A program made the translations under genes and the position numbers. Shown here piece after piece: positions 23,127 through 33,429 of a DNA stretch of 64,000 nucleotides. Below the pieces are notes generated by a model that saw only the letters and a program-made list of their open reading frames with translations, did not search any database and was not told the origin of the DNA. The DNA comes from Clonostachys chloroleuca (taxonomy: Eukaryota; Ascomycota; Sordariomycetes; Hypocreales; Bionectriaceae), in the NCBI GenBank assembly GCA_037952775.1, contig JBANAY010000003.1:13144001-13208000 (forward strand), given 5' to 3'. Position 1 is the stretch's first letter, and every line of letters begins with the position of its first letter.

Positions 23127-25512
23127 ACTGCAGTGTCTCAACCTCACCCCTCCCACCACCCCTATATAAGCTTTCTTTATATATCTATTATATGTGGCAA
23201 AGACTCCAAAGGAATCGGCTTAATAGTTGATTGAAATGCTAAATGATTAGAAAATAGCCTAGATGCACTCATTACTAATTATCCGATGCGGTAATCCTCT
23301 TAAAAACGCGATCTTTGTAGTTTCTTTCAATTCTACTGACCTCGATAACCTGCTACAGACATGCGGTGGATATTGCAGCTACAGGGCATCAGAAGGTGTA
23401 AACCACGGTCTAATTCTGGGTAAGAAGTCAGAAGTTTGAGGTGTGCAACATAGGTGCGGGCAGAAGAGATGATTGACATTGCGCTGCTTTCTTCTATCTA
23501 AGGGACCAATGAAGTTCGGTCTCTTTTACCTATGTTCAGTCTACCGATATTATAGGCAGCAATCTGCTGTCTGACGCTCGTTGTGGCGTTCACGATGATC
23601 GTAATACTTAACTCATTCCAACAACAATAAGAAGCAGTGGAATGCCTTTGCCTTGAGGAACGAAAGGCTCTTCCTTCCGCCCCTCGAAAAGCAACACATG
23701 GAACACCGCCACCTGCGCCACAAAACCGTGCCACTTCAAGCCACATCTCAACAGCCACAGCTTAGACTTAGGGCCAAGATGCCTCGAGGAACGAAAGGCT
23801 CTTCCTTCCGCCCCCTCCTTGCTTCAACCGTCTGCGCCACAGTTTGCGCCACAGTTTGCGCCACAGATATGCCTCTTTTAAGGGATAAACGCTTGGCACA
23901 ACTCGTGCGCTAGAGAGGTTTCTCTTTTTTTTTTTTTTTTTTCACTACATTTTATATTATATTATTATATTATATATTGTATTTTGAATAAATGAAACAA
24001 ATATATTTACTCACACGCGTTGGGAAAACACAAACTCAGAGTAAACATTCGTGCATCCAACAAGAAAGACCAGACTGTTATCTCTCCTTTTACTCATACC
24101 CGGTGTTGGGATTCTCGTCCCAGTCCCTCACGGGAGAGCCCAATGTCACTCCCATAGTCTCCAATCCCCCCCCCCCCCCCCTTTTTTTTTTTTTTTTTTC
24201 TCGGGATCTGTAGCGGGCTTACCGTTGGGGCCATGGTTATGGCCATGCTGGCTTGCTTTTTCCTTGTATCTCAATTCCCATCGGTCGGAGTCTATACTCA
24301 GCTCCACGGCAATAAACGAAAAGGGACAGCCTCCTTTTAGTGAAGGTTGAGTCTGTTCCCATTGAGTGGCACTTGTCAGTCCGCCACATGCCGAGCACGA
24401 ATGGCGGCATTGACCAGGTTTATGGATTGATGACCAGGCGTGGCTCGGTAGGTGACGACGTCAGAGCAGCAGATGATGGAGGGGAGGATGCAAGGTAACC
24501 GATGAACAGTGTGGTGGGACAAGAAGATGAAAAGTAGGGGACCTTTCGCCACCTCGGACCGCCAGATGAATCTTTCGCAGCCAGATGATGAAAGTTTCTC
24601 TTCATCCTTCCTTCAAAACTACCAAGAACGGAATCGGGATAGGCGACAGGGGGAGCTCAATCATTCCGCTCCGTATAATATGCAACCAATACCTATTATT
24701 AGGAGTCATTGCATTATTCAATCCTTATATACCAACCAACCAATCTGGCCTTGGACGGAGTTACTCATCGGTTCCCTCATTCCTGTATATATGTGAATAG
24801 GTGTAGACCGGACCTATTACTACCACACTGGACAAAACAGCATACGTAATATCGGGTCCAGAGAAGCATAGATACATATTACATGCATGACAGGGGAGCC
24901 TGGAAGAGGTAGCCTAGGCCTTGCCAGCATTCAGATCAGGCATGGGTGCAGCGGAAAAGGACCCTTCGTTGCAAACCAGACAGGTCCTAGTTGTTTTCAA
25001 TCCTGCAGGATGTCATGGAAAATCCTCATCATCTCCCAGCCAATAATTCATGCCATCAAACAGTGCCCATTTTGACGCAGGCAAGGGCAAGAGAAGTTTC
25101 AACGAGGTAGTCATGGAAATAGCAGCCAGATACCCAAGTTCAGTTAGTAAATACCAATAAACCCATCCCCACCATGTATTAAATAAAATACAATATGTCA
25201 TGTCATAGGTGTGCGCAATGAGACGTAGCACAACTACTAAGATAACCAGATCCGAGAGAACAGAGATAAAATATCGGCAATATAAATAGTAAAATCCCCA
25301 AATCGCACGCACGACCACCCGCGTCCAAATTGCCAATAGGTCTGCCCTGTAGATTCGCCATTCTAATAATGAATAAAAAGAAGGAAAAAAAAATGATAAT
25401 AGATGTGTTGTCATTCTTTTGTCGTCGCAGAAATTTTTAAAGTTGAAGAAAGCAAGTTGTTTCGGCTGAGTCAGGAATCAAACCAAACTCCAGTTTTCCT
25501 CCTAGGACGCAT
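23127..25512. other. Intergenic region with simple repeats and core-motif copies, no gene recognised
   Basis: It holds two copies of the core subfamily (23651-23664 exact; 23782-23795 with one change). A short tandem of TTGCGCCACAG follows near 23845, then a poly-T run (23925-23942) and a C16T18 tract (24166-24199). Open frames here lack domains. The part next to 25513 is presumably the 3' UTR and terminator region of the chitin synthase. Confidence 0.5.
23651..23664 (+). repeat. CCTTGAGGAACGAA core, solo copy
   Basis: Exact copy of the core found at the Helitron ends; followed by AGGCTCTTCCTTCCGCCCC as at 22242 and 23796. Confidence 0.7.
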
Positions 25513-28378
25513 TCATCGTCTGGCAAAGCAGCACATAAGACTCATCTTCGTCAAGAACCAGAGGAAACCAATGAAACGGACGATGGAGAGGGCGGCAGTA
25601 AAGTACAGGAGCGCTCGGAAGAAGTAAGGTGTTCGGCTCTGTGAAGCTTTCTGTAGAATGAGTTAGTTAGCATCTCACTTTTGTGTCCACCAGAATGATG
25701 GTAAGGGTGTAGGGCTGTTACTTACCTGACCGCCAACAGACTCAAACTCATCACTCGTCACACCACTGATAAGGATCAGATTCGACAGAAGCCATGACAC
25801 CACTAGACCGGTACGGAAAGACTTGTACCCATCCTCAGGGTCCGTCTGCTCGACCTCGATCTCTTCCTCGAAGGGTGTCAGCGCACGGTAGACAGTCTTC
25901 TTGAACTGACTATCAATATCCTCCTGTTCTCGGTCCACTTCCTCGACGATTGCATTACCACCCTCATCCTTCTTGACCTCTGCTGAGGGGAGGATGTCGG
26001 CCTTGTCGGAACCCTTTGTTCCCCACGACACATCATGCCAGTTGTTGAACGCGTAGACCATGAGAATGTTGATGTACGTTGACATAAGCACGAGATAGTA
26101 GGGGAAAGAGTGGAACATGTGCCAGGGATCCAGGTAGAGGAACGAAGCGAGGTAGTTGAGACCGTAGATGGTGGTGATGGCGAGCAAAATGACTCCGGCA
26201 ATACCCTCTTGACTGAAGAAACTTTGGAAAAAAGCAATACCGGAAGATGTGTCGATCGAGTTACTGAGTGGTTCGCGCAAAGCACGATACACCAGATAGA
26301 AGGTCAGAATATGAATATATAACTGAATGAGGCCAAAGACAATGAATGAGGCCATATATGTGAATCGCGAGCCCTTGGGTCGATTACCCAGCGCAAGAAT
26401 AAACTGAATGAGCAGGAACACAATGTACAGATAACGGATCAGGACATTGAGAATCGGAGTTGCCGTATCACCAAAGGGCCAACCATGGTAACCCTGAAGA
26501 ATCGATGGGCTGCCAACCAGATCCATAATAATAAATGTCGTAAGGTAATAGGAGGCGAGAGAGAACCAAGAGAAGATGACGTTGAGAGAACTGTATATGA
26601 GTTGGATATGCAGGAAGAACATGCGGATAATGCTGTGGCCGGAACGATAGATACGACCGAAATGCATGAGTGAATACAGAGACGCGGCGAAAGAACCGTT
26701 CAGCCATCGACGGCGTTGACTCAGAAATTCCGGGGCGCCTTCAGGGACATCAGTCTCGCCCTTGGCAGCCTTGATGTAGCTCAGATGCCACTTTTGACCA
26801 GCCTTGGCGACCAGCTCGAAACACAGGATACGATCCTCAGCCAAGAACATGTTTTTCTTGAAGATATTCATGCCATCAATTCCCTTCTTGCCCAGGCGCT
26901 TCGAGAGCGTGTGGTCACCGTGGAAATACTGCTCTAGAGGTCGTCCCATAATAGCACGGAATCGGTAAGCTGAAAAGGCACCTGGCAAGACAGTAACATA
27001 ACCAAAGGCGCTTTCCAGCGGTTTATCAAGAATATTAGAGATCTTATACTCATAGTTCTGCACAGCAACAAGCGGATTGAGAAGCTTGATACCGTTCTTG
27101 CCCAACATGGCGTGGATTTCACCGCAAGCGCCACCAAGTTCCTTATCGTTGTAAAATCCCTCCCAGAGTGAAAGCAGGGACCCTGGGCTAGGCTTCGTTC
27201 CGGCATCAATCAAGATCGTGACTTCTGCGTTCAAAATACGACCGAACGCATTAAACACCCAACGATGCGAGTTGATCTTCTTGGTGTTCTTCTGCTTCAG
27301 ACAGAATATGAATTGCGTAGGCGGGAGGTTGCGAGACACCTTTCCCTCTGCGGAAGGTCGAATGAGCTGCTGATCGGGAGTAATAGAGATCTGACTGGTG
27401 TACTCGAAGATGTGAGCAACTGTCTCCTTGCCCTGGACGTCCTTCTTGACTACACCATCCTGGTAAATACCAATTGTTGCGAGCACGTCAAGGACGTTCT
27501 TGTCGGCCTTGTCAATACCATCGAAAACCAAACAAACGACGATCTTCTGCCATGCTGGACCACCCTTGTTCCAAAACTTAGACTTCTTGAGATTTATAAT
27601 GTCTCGAATGTTCTGCATCACACCGTGGAGGGTACGGGCAAGGAGCACCTTGTCTTCGTTGTAGTAGGTTATGGTGATGAGAAGCTCGGTTTGGCGATTG
27701 TACATGCGAGGGCGCAAATCGTACCCGTTCTTGAGCGTAAAGTCGTTGGGGTCGCAGGTCGCAGCTGTGTATCGCATCTTCATGAACTCCTCCTCGGCAC
27801 CTTCAACGTCACGGTATCGAGGCTCAACGGCATTTTTGACAGCACTAGGAACGGGATAGTCAATACTCAGAACAGAACCCTGGACCAGCTTGATCTTGCG
27901 GGTGTCACGTCGCCTTAGACCAGAGTCCACGACAGGCTGCTGCTGTCTCTCTGCCCAACTCTCCTCACGGTCACTGTAGGTCGACATGGGCCGGCCATAG
28001 CCATACTGGTAGTTGTCGAAACCAAAGGCGGATTCGGGGCGAGGAAGATAGTCTGGCTGATGGCCGAGGGGGGAGGAGGAGTCGGGTCGTCATCGAAGCT
28101 GAAACCCGAGGCAGCGCTTCCAGGGCGACGTTCTGGCGTGTACCCTACTGGCACACCACCTCCTGGCGGGTATGGGTTCTCAGGTAGTGCTTGCTCATGG
28201 GTTGGAAGATGAGTCTGTGTATCATACCCGTGCTGATTAGAGGAAGGGTTATTTCGCCGTGTATTTAACGCTCGCATTCTTGTTTACTTACCGTTGAGTC
28301 TATGGGAATATCCTGGAGTTGGTAGACGCTATTGTAGTCTTGCGGGCCGTGGCCAGCCCCGTGGCTGTCGCGGTTCAT
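25513..28378 (-). CDS. chsB: Chitin synthase, class III-like, with one frameshift in the N-terminal region
   Basis: Exons are 28378-28292, 28232-25726 and 25650-25513 (all GT..AG). Exon 1 begins [16 protein letters not shown]. From 27987 on, the frame is open: chitin synthase N region ([27 protein letters not shown]), the GT2 catalytic core with the acidic motif [18 protein letters not shown] and the QRRRWLNGS (QRRRW) signature, then several membrane segments. The spliced end is LMCCFARR. The enzyme polymerises UDP-GlcNAc into chitin at the plasma membrane. A G6 run at 28068-28073 (plus strand) lacks one base: the N-terminal frame up to DDDPTPPPP and the frame entering at [20 protein letters not shown] need +1 to join, after which ~910 residues would be expected, the usual class III length. 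Class assigned from memory of the termini; symbol follows Aspergillus usage. Confidence 0.88.
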
Positions 28379-28643
28379 ACTGGATTAATTAAAGAGTAGA
28401 CACGGCGGCCTTCTCTGTGGTGTTTGTACAATATGATGTGGTTTTGGGCGATGGTATATCGCGGGCCCAGTGCAACGCCCAATGTGCCCCGTTTCGCCGA
28501 TTGAAAGCTGGGGCGAATGGGGATATAGTAGAATAGATAGTATCGTCGCGTCACACGGCAATGACGGATGTATTCAAACACACGTGTGGAGGCGTGCGCG
28601 TTTGGCGTCATTCTTTCATCAGGCAAGCGCCTTACTTCCCAAG

Positions 28644-28700
28644 CTCTTAACTCATTCCGAAAAGGCGTTAGCAGTCCCTGAAGGGGGACCTGTCTCCTGT
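28644..28700 (+). repeat. 57-bp dispersed repeat with hairpin, copy 1
   Basis: Nearly identical to 30549-30605, differing mainly by A/G transitions. It contains TTCCGAAAAGGCGTT and the inverted pair GTCCC...GGGGAC. It lies upstream of the chitin synthase gene. Confidence 0.75.
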
Positions 28701-29539
28701 TCCCTTGAACGGCCACCCGGCGCCTCTGTAGATCTTGATTATCTGCTAAAATAGATTTACTGATGTCACACATCCAACACTATGACTTCCCATTCTCCGA
28801 GCGCGCCATTTCGTGGAGGGGGCTCTGATTCTGTGGCTCGCTACTTTTCTCCTGGTCTTGCAGACCCTTGTTTGCGCTCTCATCGACATTACTAGAGCCT
28901 GGCGTGGGAGCTCTTGGATGAGATATACTCTCCCGGCGTGGGTGTTGGGTCCCAGTCTTGATTTTTCCAATATCGGAACCCCTCTGGGCTTGCGAAAGGG
29001 CAAAGTCACCAGAATCGAAATATCTTCTTTCCTATATACAATTAATACTATACTAGAATGAGACCGAGAGATAATTAGGAGGGTGCTTGGGCGAAGCACA
29101 TATATACATACATCCAACTGATGGTTAAGGAGATCTTGATGTGGTGTCCTTCCATAAATTTCTTGGAGACTCTCTGCCCTGTTACTGGGCGTCTGGCCTC
29201 GCGAATCGTTAGGTATTTAGCGCTTTATTGGAGAATATAGATATATACTCACTCGTCTTGGAATGTCCTTTTGCCTGGGATTCCATCGTAGGATATATGG
29301 TGCTGTACTGAGGCAGGCTGGTAAACGCCAACGGTTGAATATATAAAAAAGTAAATATATATAATTTCCCTTGGGGAGATTACGTATGCATGGTCACGAT
29401 GCATTTGCCACCACCCCCCGCATCCTCGGTGAGCGCTTATCGATTGTGGGGGTCATTCAACTCACGTCATGATTCATCGGCGCTTGCCGACATGTGAAAC
29501 TGATGTCATAGTCCGCCACGAGAGCTCCAATACGGCGGC
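28701..29539. other. Intergenic, no gene recognised
   Basis: Upstream region of the chitin synthase and of the F-box/ankyrin pseudogene. Open frames here show no domain or codon pattern of a gene. Confidence 0.45.
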
Positions 29540-30586
29540 TTGGAGCCGACAGCTCACGATAAATTAAAGGTGAGCCCTTCCCTCAGATATCCCCGCCTTC
29601 TGTATAATCTTCCTACAGTTTTTAAGAGAGATGTCGTTAGTCTGCCAAATGAATTGCTTCTCTATATAGCTGAGAATCTGGAATTAGAGAGAGATATTAA
29701 TAGCTTAGCTCGATCGAATCATCGCCTTCACTATCTGCTACATACTTATCTCTATTTTTATAATATTAAGCAGTCAGGAGGATCGGCACTTTTATAGGGC
29801 TCAGAACACAGGGAAGTGGCCGCAGCTCGAATGTCGTTAGAGAAAGGAGCTGATATCCAATGTATAACTGCCGATGGTTGGACTCCATTATTACTGGCTG
29901 CGGAAAACGGGCATGGTTCAGTGGTGGAGTTATTACTTGCAAAGGATAATCTTAACACAGGCTGCAACGGAAGGCTCTACAATCATCACACGCCACTATC
30001 ACGAGCCGCGATGAACGGCCATAAAGGAATTGTAAAGCTGTTATTAGCTAGAGAGGATGTTAACCCCGACTCTATGGATAACTTCCGGCGAACACCTCTA
30101 TTTCATGCGGCACGGAAGGGACATAGTACCGTGGCGGAGTTAATACTTGCAACGGCTGGCGTGGGACCGGACTCTAAGAACAAGTACAGTCAGACGCTAT
30201 TATCAATTGCGGCAGAGAATGGGCACAGGAAAGTTGTGAAACTGCTACTCGCGGAGGACGCCGTTGACCCAAATTCCAGGGATAAGACACCATTGTCACG
30301 GGCCGTGGCGAACAGAAAGAAAGTAGTAGTGCGGCTACTTCTCGAAAGGGGGCTATGGACCCAGACTTCAAGGACTCTTATGGGTCCATATGGCTGGATG
30401 CCGCTGTTATGCGGCGCAGGGAACGGGTCTGCAGTAGTGAAGCTGCTGCTTGCGAGGAGTGCCGTCGGCCCAAACTCTACAGACGGAAATGATTCAATGA
30501 TAAACGAATATAATTCTCCCAACATCACACCACATAATGACGGCTTGGCTCTTAACTCGTTCCGAAAAGGCGTTGGCGGTCCCTAA
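29540..30586 (+). pseudogene. F-box / ankyrin-repeat protein with a nonsense mutation and late frameshift
   Basis: The N-terminal part (29540-29797) has an F-box: VVSLPNELLLYIAENLELERDINSLARSNHRLHYLL. It is cut by TAG at 29795-29797, where relatives usually have TGG (the following text reads GSEHREVAAARMSLEKGADI, a typical first ankyrin repeat). After it, at least five ankyrin repeats follow to ~30345 (TPLLLAAENGHGSVVELLLA, TPLSRAAMNGHKGIVKLLLA, and so on). A frame change in the run AAAGGGGG near 30349 disturbs the last repeats. The final residues run into the dispersed repeat at 30549. F-box/ankyrin proteins link substrates to SCF ubiquitin ligases; many Eurotiales copies are lineage-specific. 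The G-to-A change to TAG fits RIP-type mutation. Confidence 0.75.
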
Positions 30587-30605
30587 AGGGGGACCGGTCT
30601 CCTGT
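30549..30605 (+). repeat. 57-bp dispersed repeat with hairpin, copy 2
   Basis: Same sequence as 28644-28700; here the inverted pair is GGTCCC...GGGACC around TAAAGG. It overlaps the end of the F-box/ankyrin frame. Confidence 0.75.
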
Positions 30606-31915
30606 ATTGAATGCATGGATATGCAGCGACTGAAGAGATTTTTAAATTTTCTAGGAGGGTAGGAATTTATGGGAGGGCCAGAATTGGGCGTTGTTAGATC
30701 AACTTGTACCAGTACCTTGAGGTACAAGCCTGGTTTGTTATATGCCTAGAAATAACCCCTGTTAAAATAGTTAGCTAATAATACTTGCGACACCCGTTTC
30801 GCCTTTTACTGTATGTATCTGGCCGTTAAAGCTTTTGCTTCGAGGGCAATATCCAGAAGCTAGTCACGCATTGTGCCTACACCACATGAGACCGGAAATA
30901 TGACCAGCCTGGAAAGAGTGGAAGCTAAAATTAGCTAACGTTGAAATTAAACCCTACTGTACTTTATCCCCATATTGGCTGCTATATACTGTACGTAATT
31001 TGACAATTATTTGTGTGATTGCCAATGTGGTATGCCCAGGATGCATATTGCTTAGTGATGGTAGATCTAGCACTCTTGGCTCATTTTTGGCGATTCTTGG
31101 CAAAATTCCAATGATAAATTCCTTACGCTGGATTCGCGTCTGTAGGGGTGGATGCTAAAGGGAAGGTTCACTGTGGATCAGTGTGTTGGTGTCACCACCA
31201 CCAGCTTCCAGTTATACAGGTAAAAGGGATATATTGAGACTGTTGATTCTAACTAGTAATTACAGAAGGGATCCGTGGTCCCTTATATCCTCGGGAATCC
31301 CTTGTTCGTATTCTCGTGAGAGTAGTCCGGTCTCGGTCTTATGAGGTCATTCAAGCATCCTTTTAGTATATGAATTGCTAGGGATCTTTATATCCGTAAG
31401 ACCGAGTTCATGATCTTCCTTCAACGTGCGCGTTTGATAGGATCAGAACGCTCTTCGGGCTATCGGGCCCGCGCCGATAGCTCGGTATTAGGTTTGATCG
31501 TCAGAGCCGTAGTTCGCGCTATTGAACCTTACTTCTGCATTCGCGGCCGGTCCGGCCTCCACGGAATTCCTGATTGTATTTACTAGTGAATTGTATATGC
31601 GTTCGAACAGGCTGGGCTGCGGGCTTCAACCTTCATGGATTATCTCGGTAGTTGACGATATCTCTCTATCGCCCGCTTGGCACCAACACAGTGAAGAAAG
31701 AATAATAATTACAGCGGATAGTGGATGGAATGTGTGCAAAATCATAACAGGGGTTATTGCGGAAGGAAAAAGAAGAGGGAAAGTTAAAAAAAATAAAAGA
31801 TATTTGAAAAAAAAAAAAAAAAAAAAAAGACCAATAGAACAAGAGTTATACATGTAAGGAGTAATGAGAAGAGATAAGGGCCCGGGGTGGCTTAAAAGTT
31901 CCAAGTTTTCAAAGG
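30606..31915. other. Intergenic, no gene recognised; holds an inverted dispersed repeat and poly-A
   Basis: 30690-30812 is the inverted partner of 19972-20095. A poly-A run lies at 31807-31828. Nothing else could be assigned. Confidence 0.5.
30690..30812 (-). repeat. Dispersed repeat, copy 2 (inverted relative to 19972-20095)
   Basis: The reverse complement begins TACAGTAAAAGGCGAAACGG and continues through AACTATTTTAACAGGGGTTA. The pair encloses 10.6 kb that includes the chitin synthase. Confidence 0.7.
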
Positions 31916-31923
31916 AGTAGTGA

Positions 31924-32084
31924 TTTTTGACCTATCAGAAGGGAGGTTTTTTGACCTATCAGAAGGGAGGTTTTCCTGGGCCAACCAGAGCGAAGGGTTT
32001 AAGTTCGGGGGTAGAGGCGGAACAACCTTTCGTCTCTTCGTTCCTCAAGGCACAACCTTTCGTCTCTTCGTTCCTCAAGGCACA
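31924..32084. repeat. Two short tandem duplications, one carrying the core motif twice
   Basis: First, two units of a ~25-bp sequence containing TTTGACCTATCAGAAGGGAG (31924-31973). Then two 30-bp units, each with ACAACCTTTCGTC and TTCGTTCCTCAAGG (core copies at 32037-32050 and 32067-32080). Confidence 0.8.
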
Positions 32085-32186
32085 AGAGTCTTATATCGTC
32101 GATTAAAGACCAATCAAAGGGCAGATTGTTAAGCTGACCAATAAGAGGCGAGCAAGGTCAGGGTGAAGTTTCAGCGGCGCAGAAGG

Positions 32187-32212
32187 CCTCTCGTCACTTC
32201 GTTCCTCAAGGC
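32187..32212. repeat. 26-bp inverted repeat, left copy
   Basis: Begins CCTCTCGTCACTTCG and ends TTCCTCAAGGC; the exact reverse complement of all 26 bases lies at 39360-39385. It includes the core at 32198-32211. It bounds the nuclease/kinase block. Confidence 0.9.
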
Positions 32213-32487
32213 AAACCGATTACGAGCACTCGCAACTTCTTCAAATAGGACATCAGGCTTCATAAAACCTGGACCCTATGGATTTAGGTAGTGCCCACGT
32301 AAATATACGGTGGCTAGAGGAGTGACTCTAGTGGCCGAGTCATGACGTGTTGAAACCGGCAACGCAACGCTACCAATAGTAAGTAATCCGTTGCCCCCTT
32401 CATTCTTGATGCTGAGCCTGTATCGATCCTAAACTGACTTTGCTTTTCTAGAGTCGACCTAGAACTCGATTCTTACCCCCTCGGACG

Positions 32488-32973
32488 ATGCCCGGAGTGC
32501 TCCGACGGACACGGAAAAGTTGCTGCGCCACCTACGAGAGGCAGAGGAGAGAGCTGCACGACAAAAGGGGCCAGACAACTAGGTGAAGGAGCAGCCAATC
32601 GAGCAGAAACCGAAAGGGGCCAAGCAGTAATCGAATAGGATGAGGAAAGGGAAAAGACTCGACCTACGACGCTAGATAAGTATCTTGATGCCTGCCGCAA
32701 CCTCGTTTACGGCCGCCTTACGGTCGAAACCGACCTATCCAAAACTACCACCGGCGATATCCATGCCTATTAAAGCTTCTTCCAGAGCACCTCAAGCAAT
32801 GGACTGGCTTCTTTGATGAGCAAAGCGAGATATTACGCATGGTTTATTTAAACCTCCTTTCCAACAGAAGAACGACTTTTTGATAACCGAGCCTACCTGA
32901 CGCCTGGCATTAAAGCAAACTGGAGCCAGGTGTCTTGCATAGTTTCGCAGGAGTGAAAGGGACGTTCATGTAG
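32488..32973 (+). pseudogene. Nuclease/kinase effector-like gene, internally deleted copy
   Basis: Paralogue of the gene at 36371-38868. The start codon equivalent is changed to CGG. The N-terminal coiled-coil region is shortened (one repeat type only) with stops. The conserved block TLDKYLDACRNLVYGRLTVE and the following ~60 codons are recognisable in shifting frames. At about 32915 the sequence jumps to the final codons of the kinase part (FAGVKGTFM, stop 32971-32973). About 1.9 kb is missing, covering the whole nuclease and kinase domains. Upstream (32230-32487) and downstream (to ~33430) flanks also match the complete unit, so a whole unit was duplicated before it decayed. Confidence 0.85.
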
Positions 32974-33429
32974 CTTGACATTACACTATCAGCGAGGGAT
33001 TGCTCAGCTGTTTCACTCGTAGGAATGCTCTTGATACCAGTAGGTCATCTATTATCCTTACTGTTGTAGGCCCCATGACGGGGAGGGAAGAGAAAGCTAG
33101 CTATCTAGGGAGCTCGAGGAGGGCAAACCCACTTTGATGATTAATTTTACACAAGAGGTTAGACTGATTCTCACCTTAATGGTGGGAGTCATCTTACTGT
33201 CGTTGGCTAATACCACATTGGTAAAAGGCAAGACCCGACATGGTAACTCGAGGCGAAGGTTGACGCTGGGAAGGTTTTGCTGTAATGCTGGTATGCGATT
33301 CTGCGTGCGCGGTTTGTTTAGTGCGCAACTTTGCGGGTCTTGGACGCAACTGCAGGCCACGTGATTATTAGATGATTAATGAGGGGCTATTGTTAGCCTG
33401 TGGTCTGGTCGCTTGTTGCATTCAATTCA

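Noticed and set aside
28746..29117. 123-aa minus frame upstream of the chitin synthase
   Set aside because: No domain, poor codon pattern, overlaps other equal-length frames.
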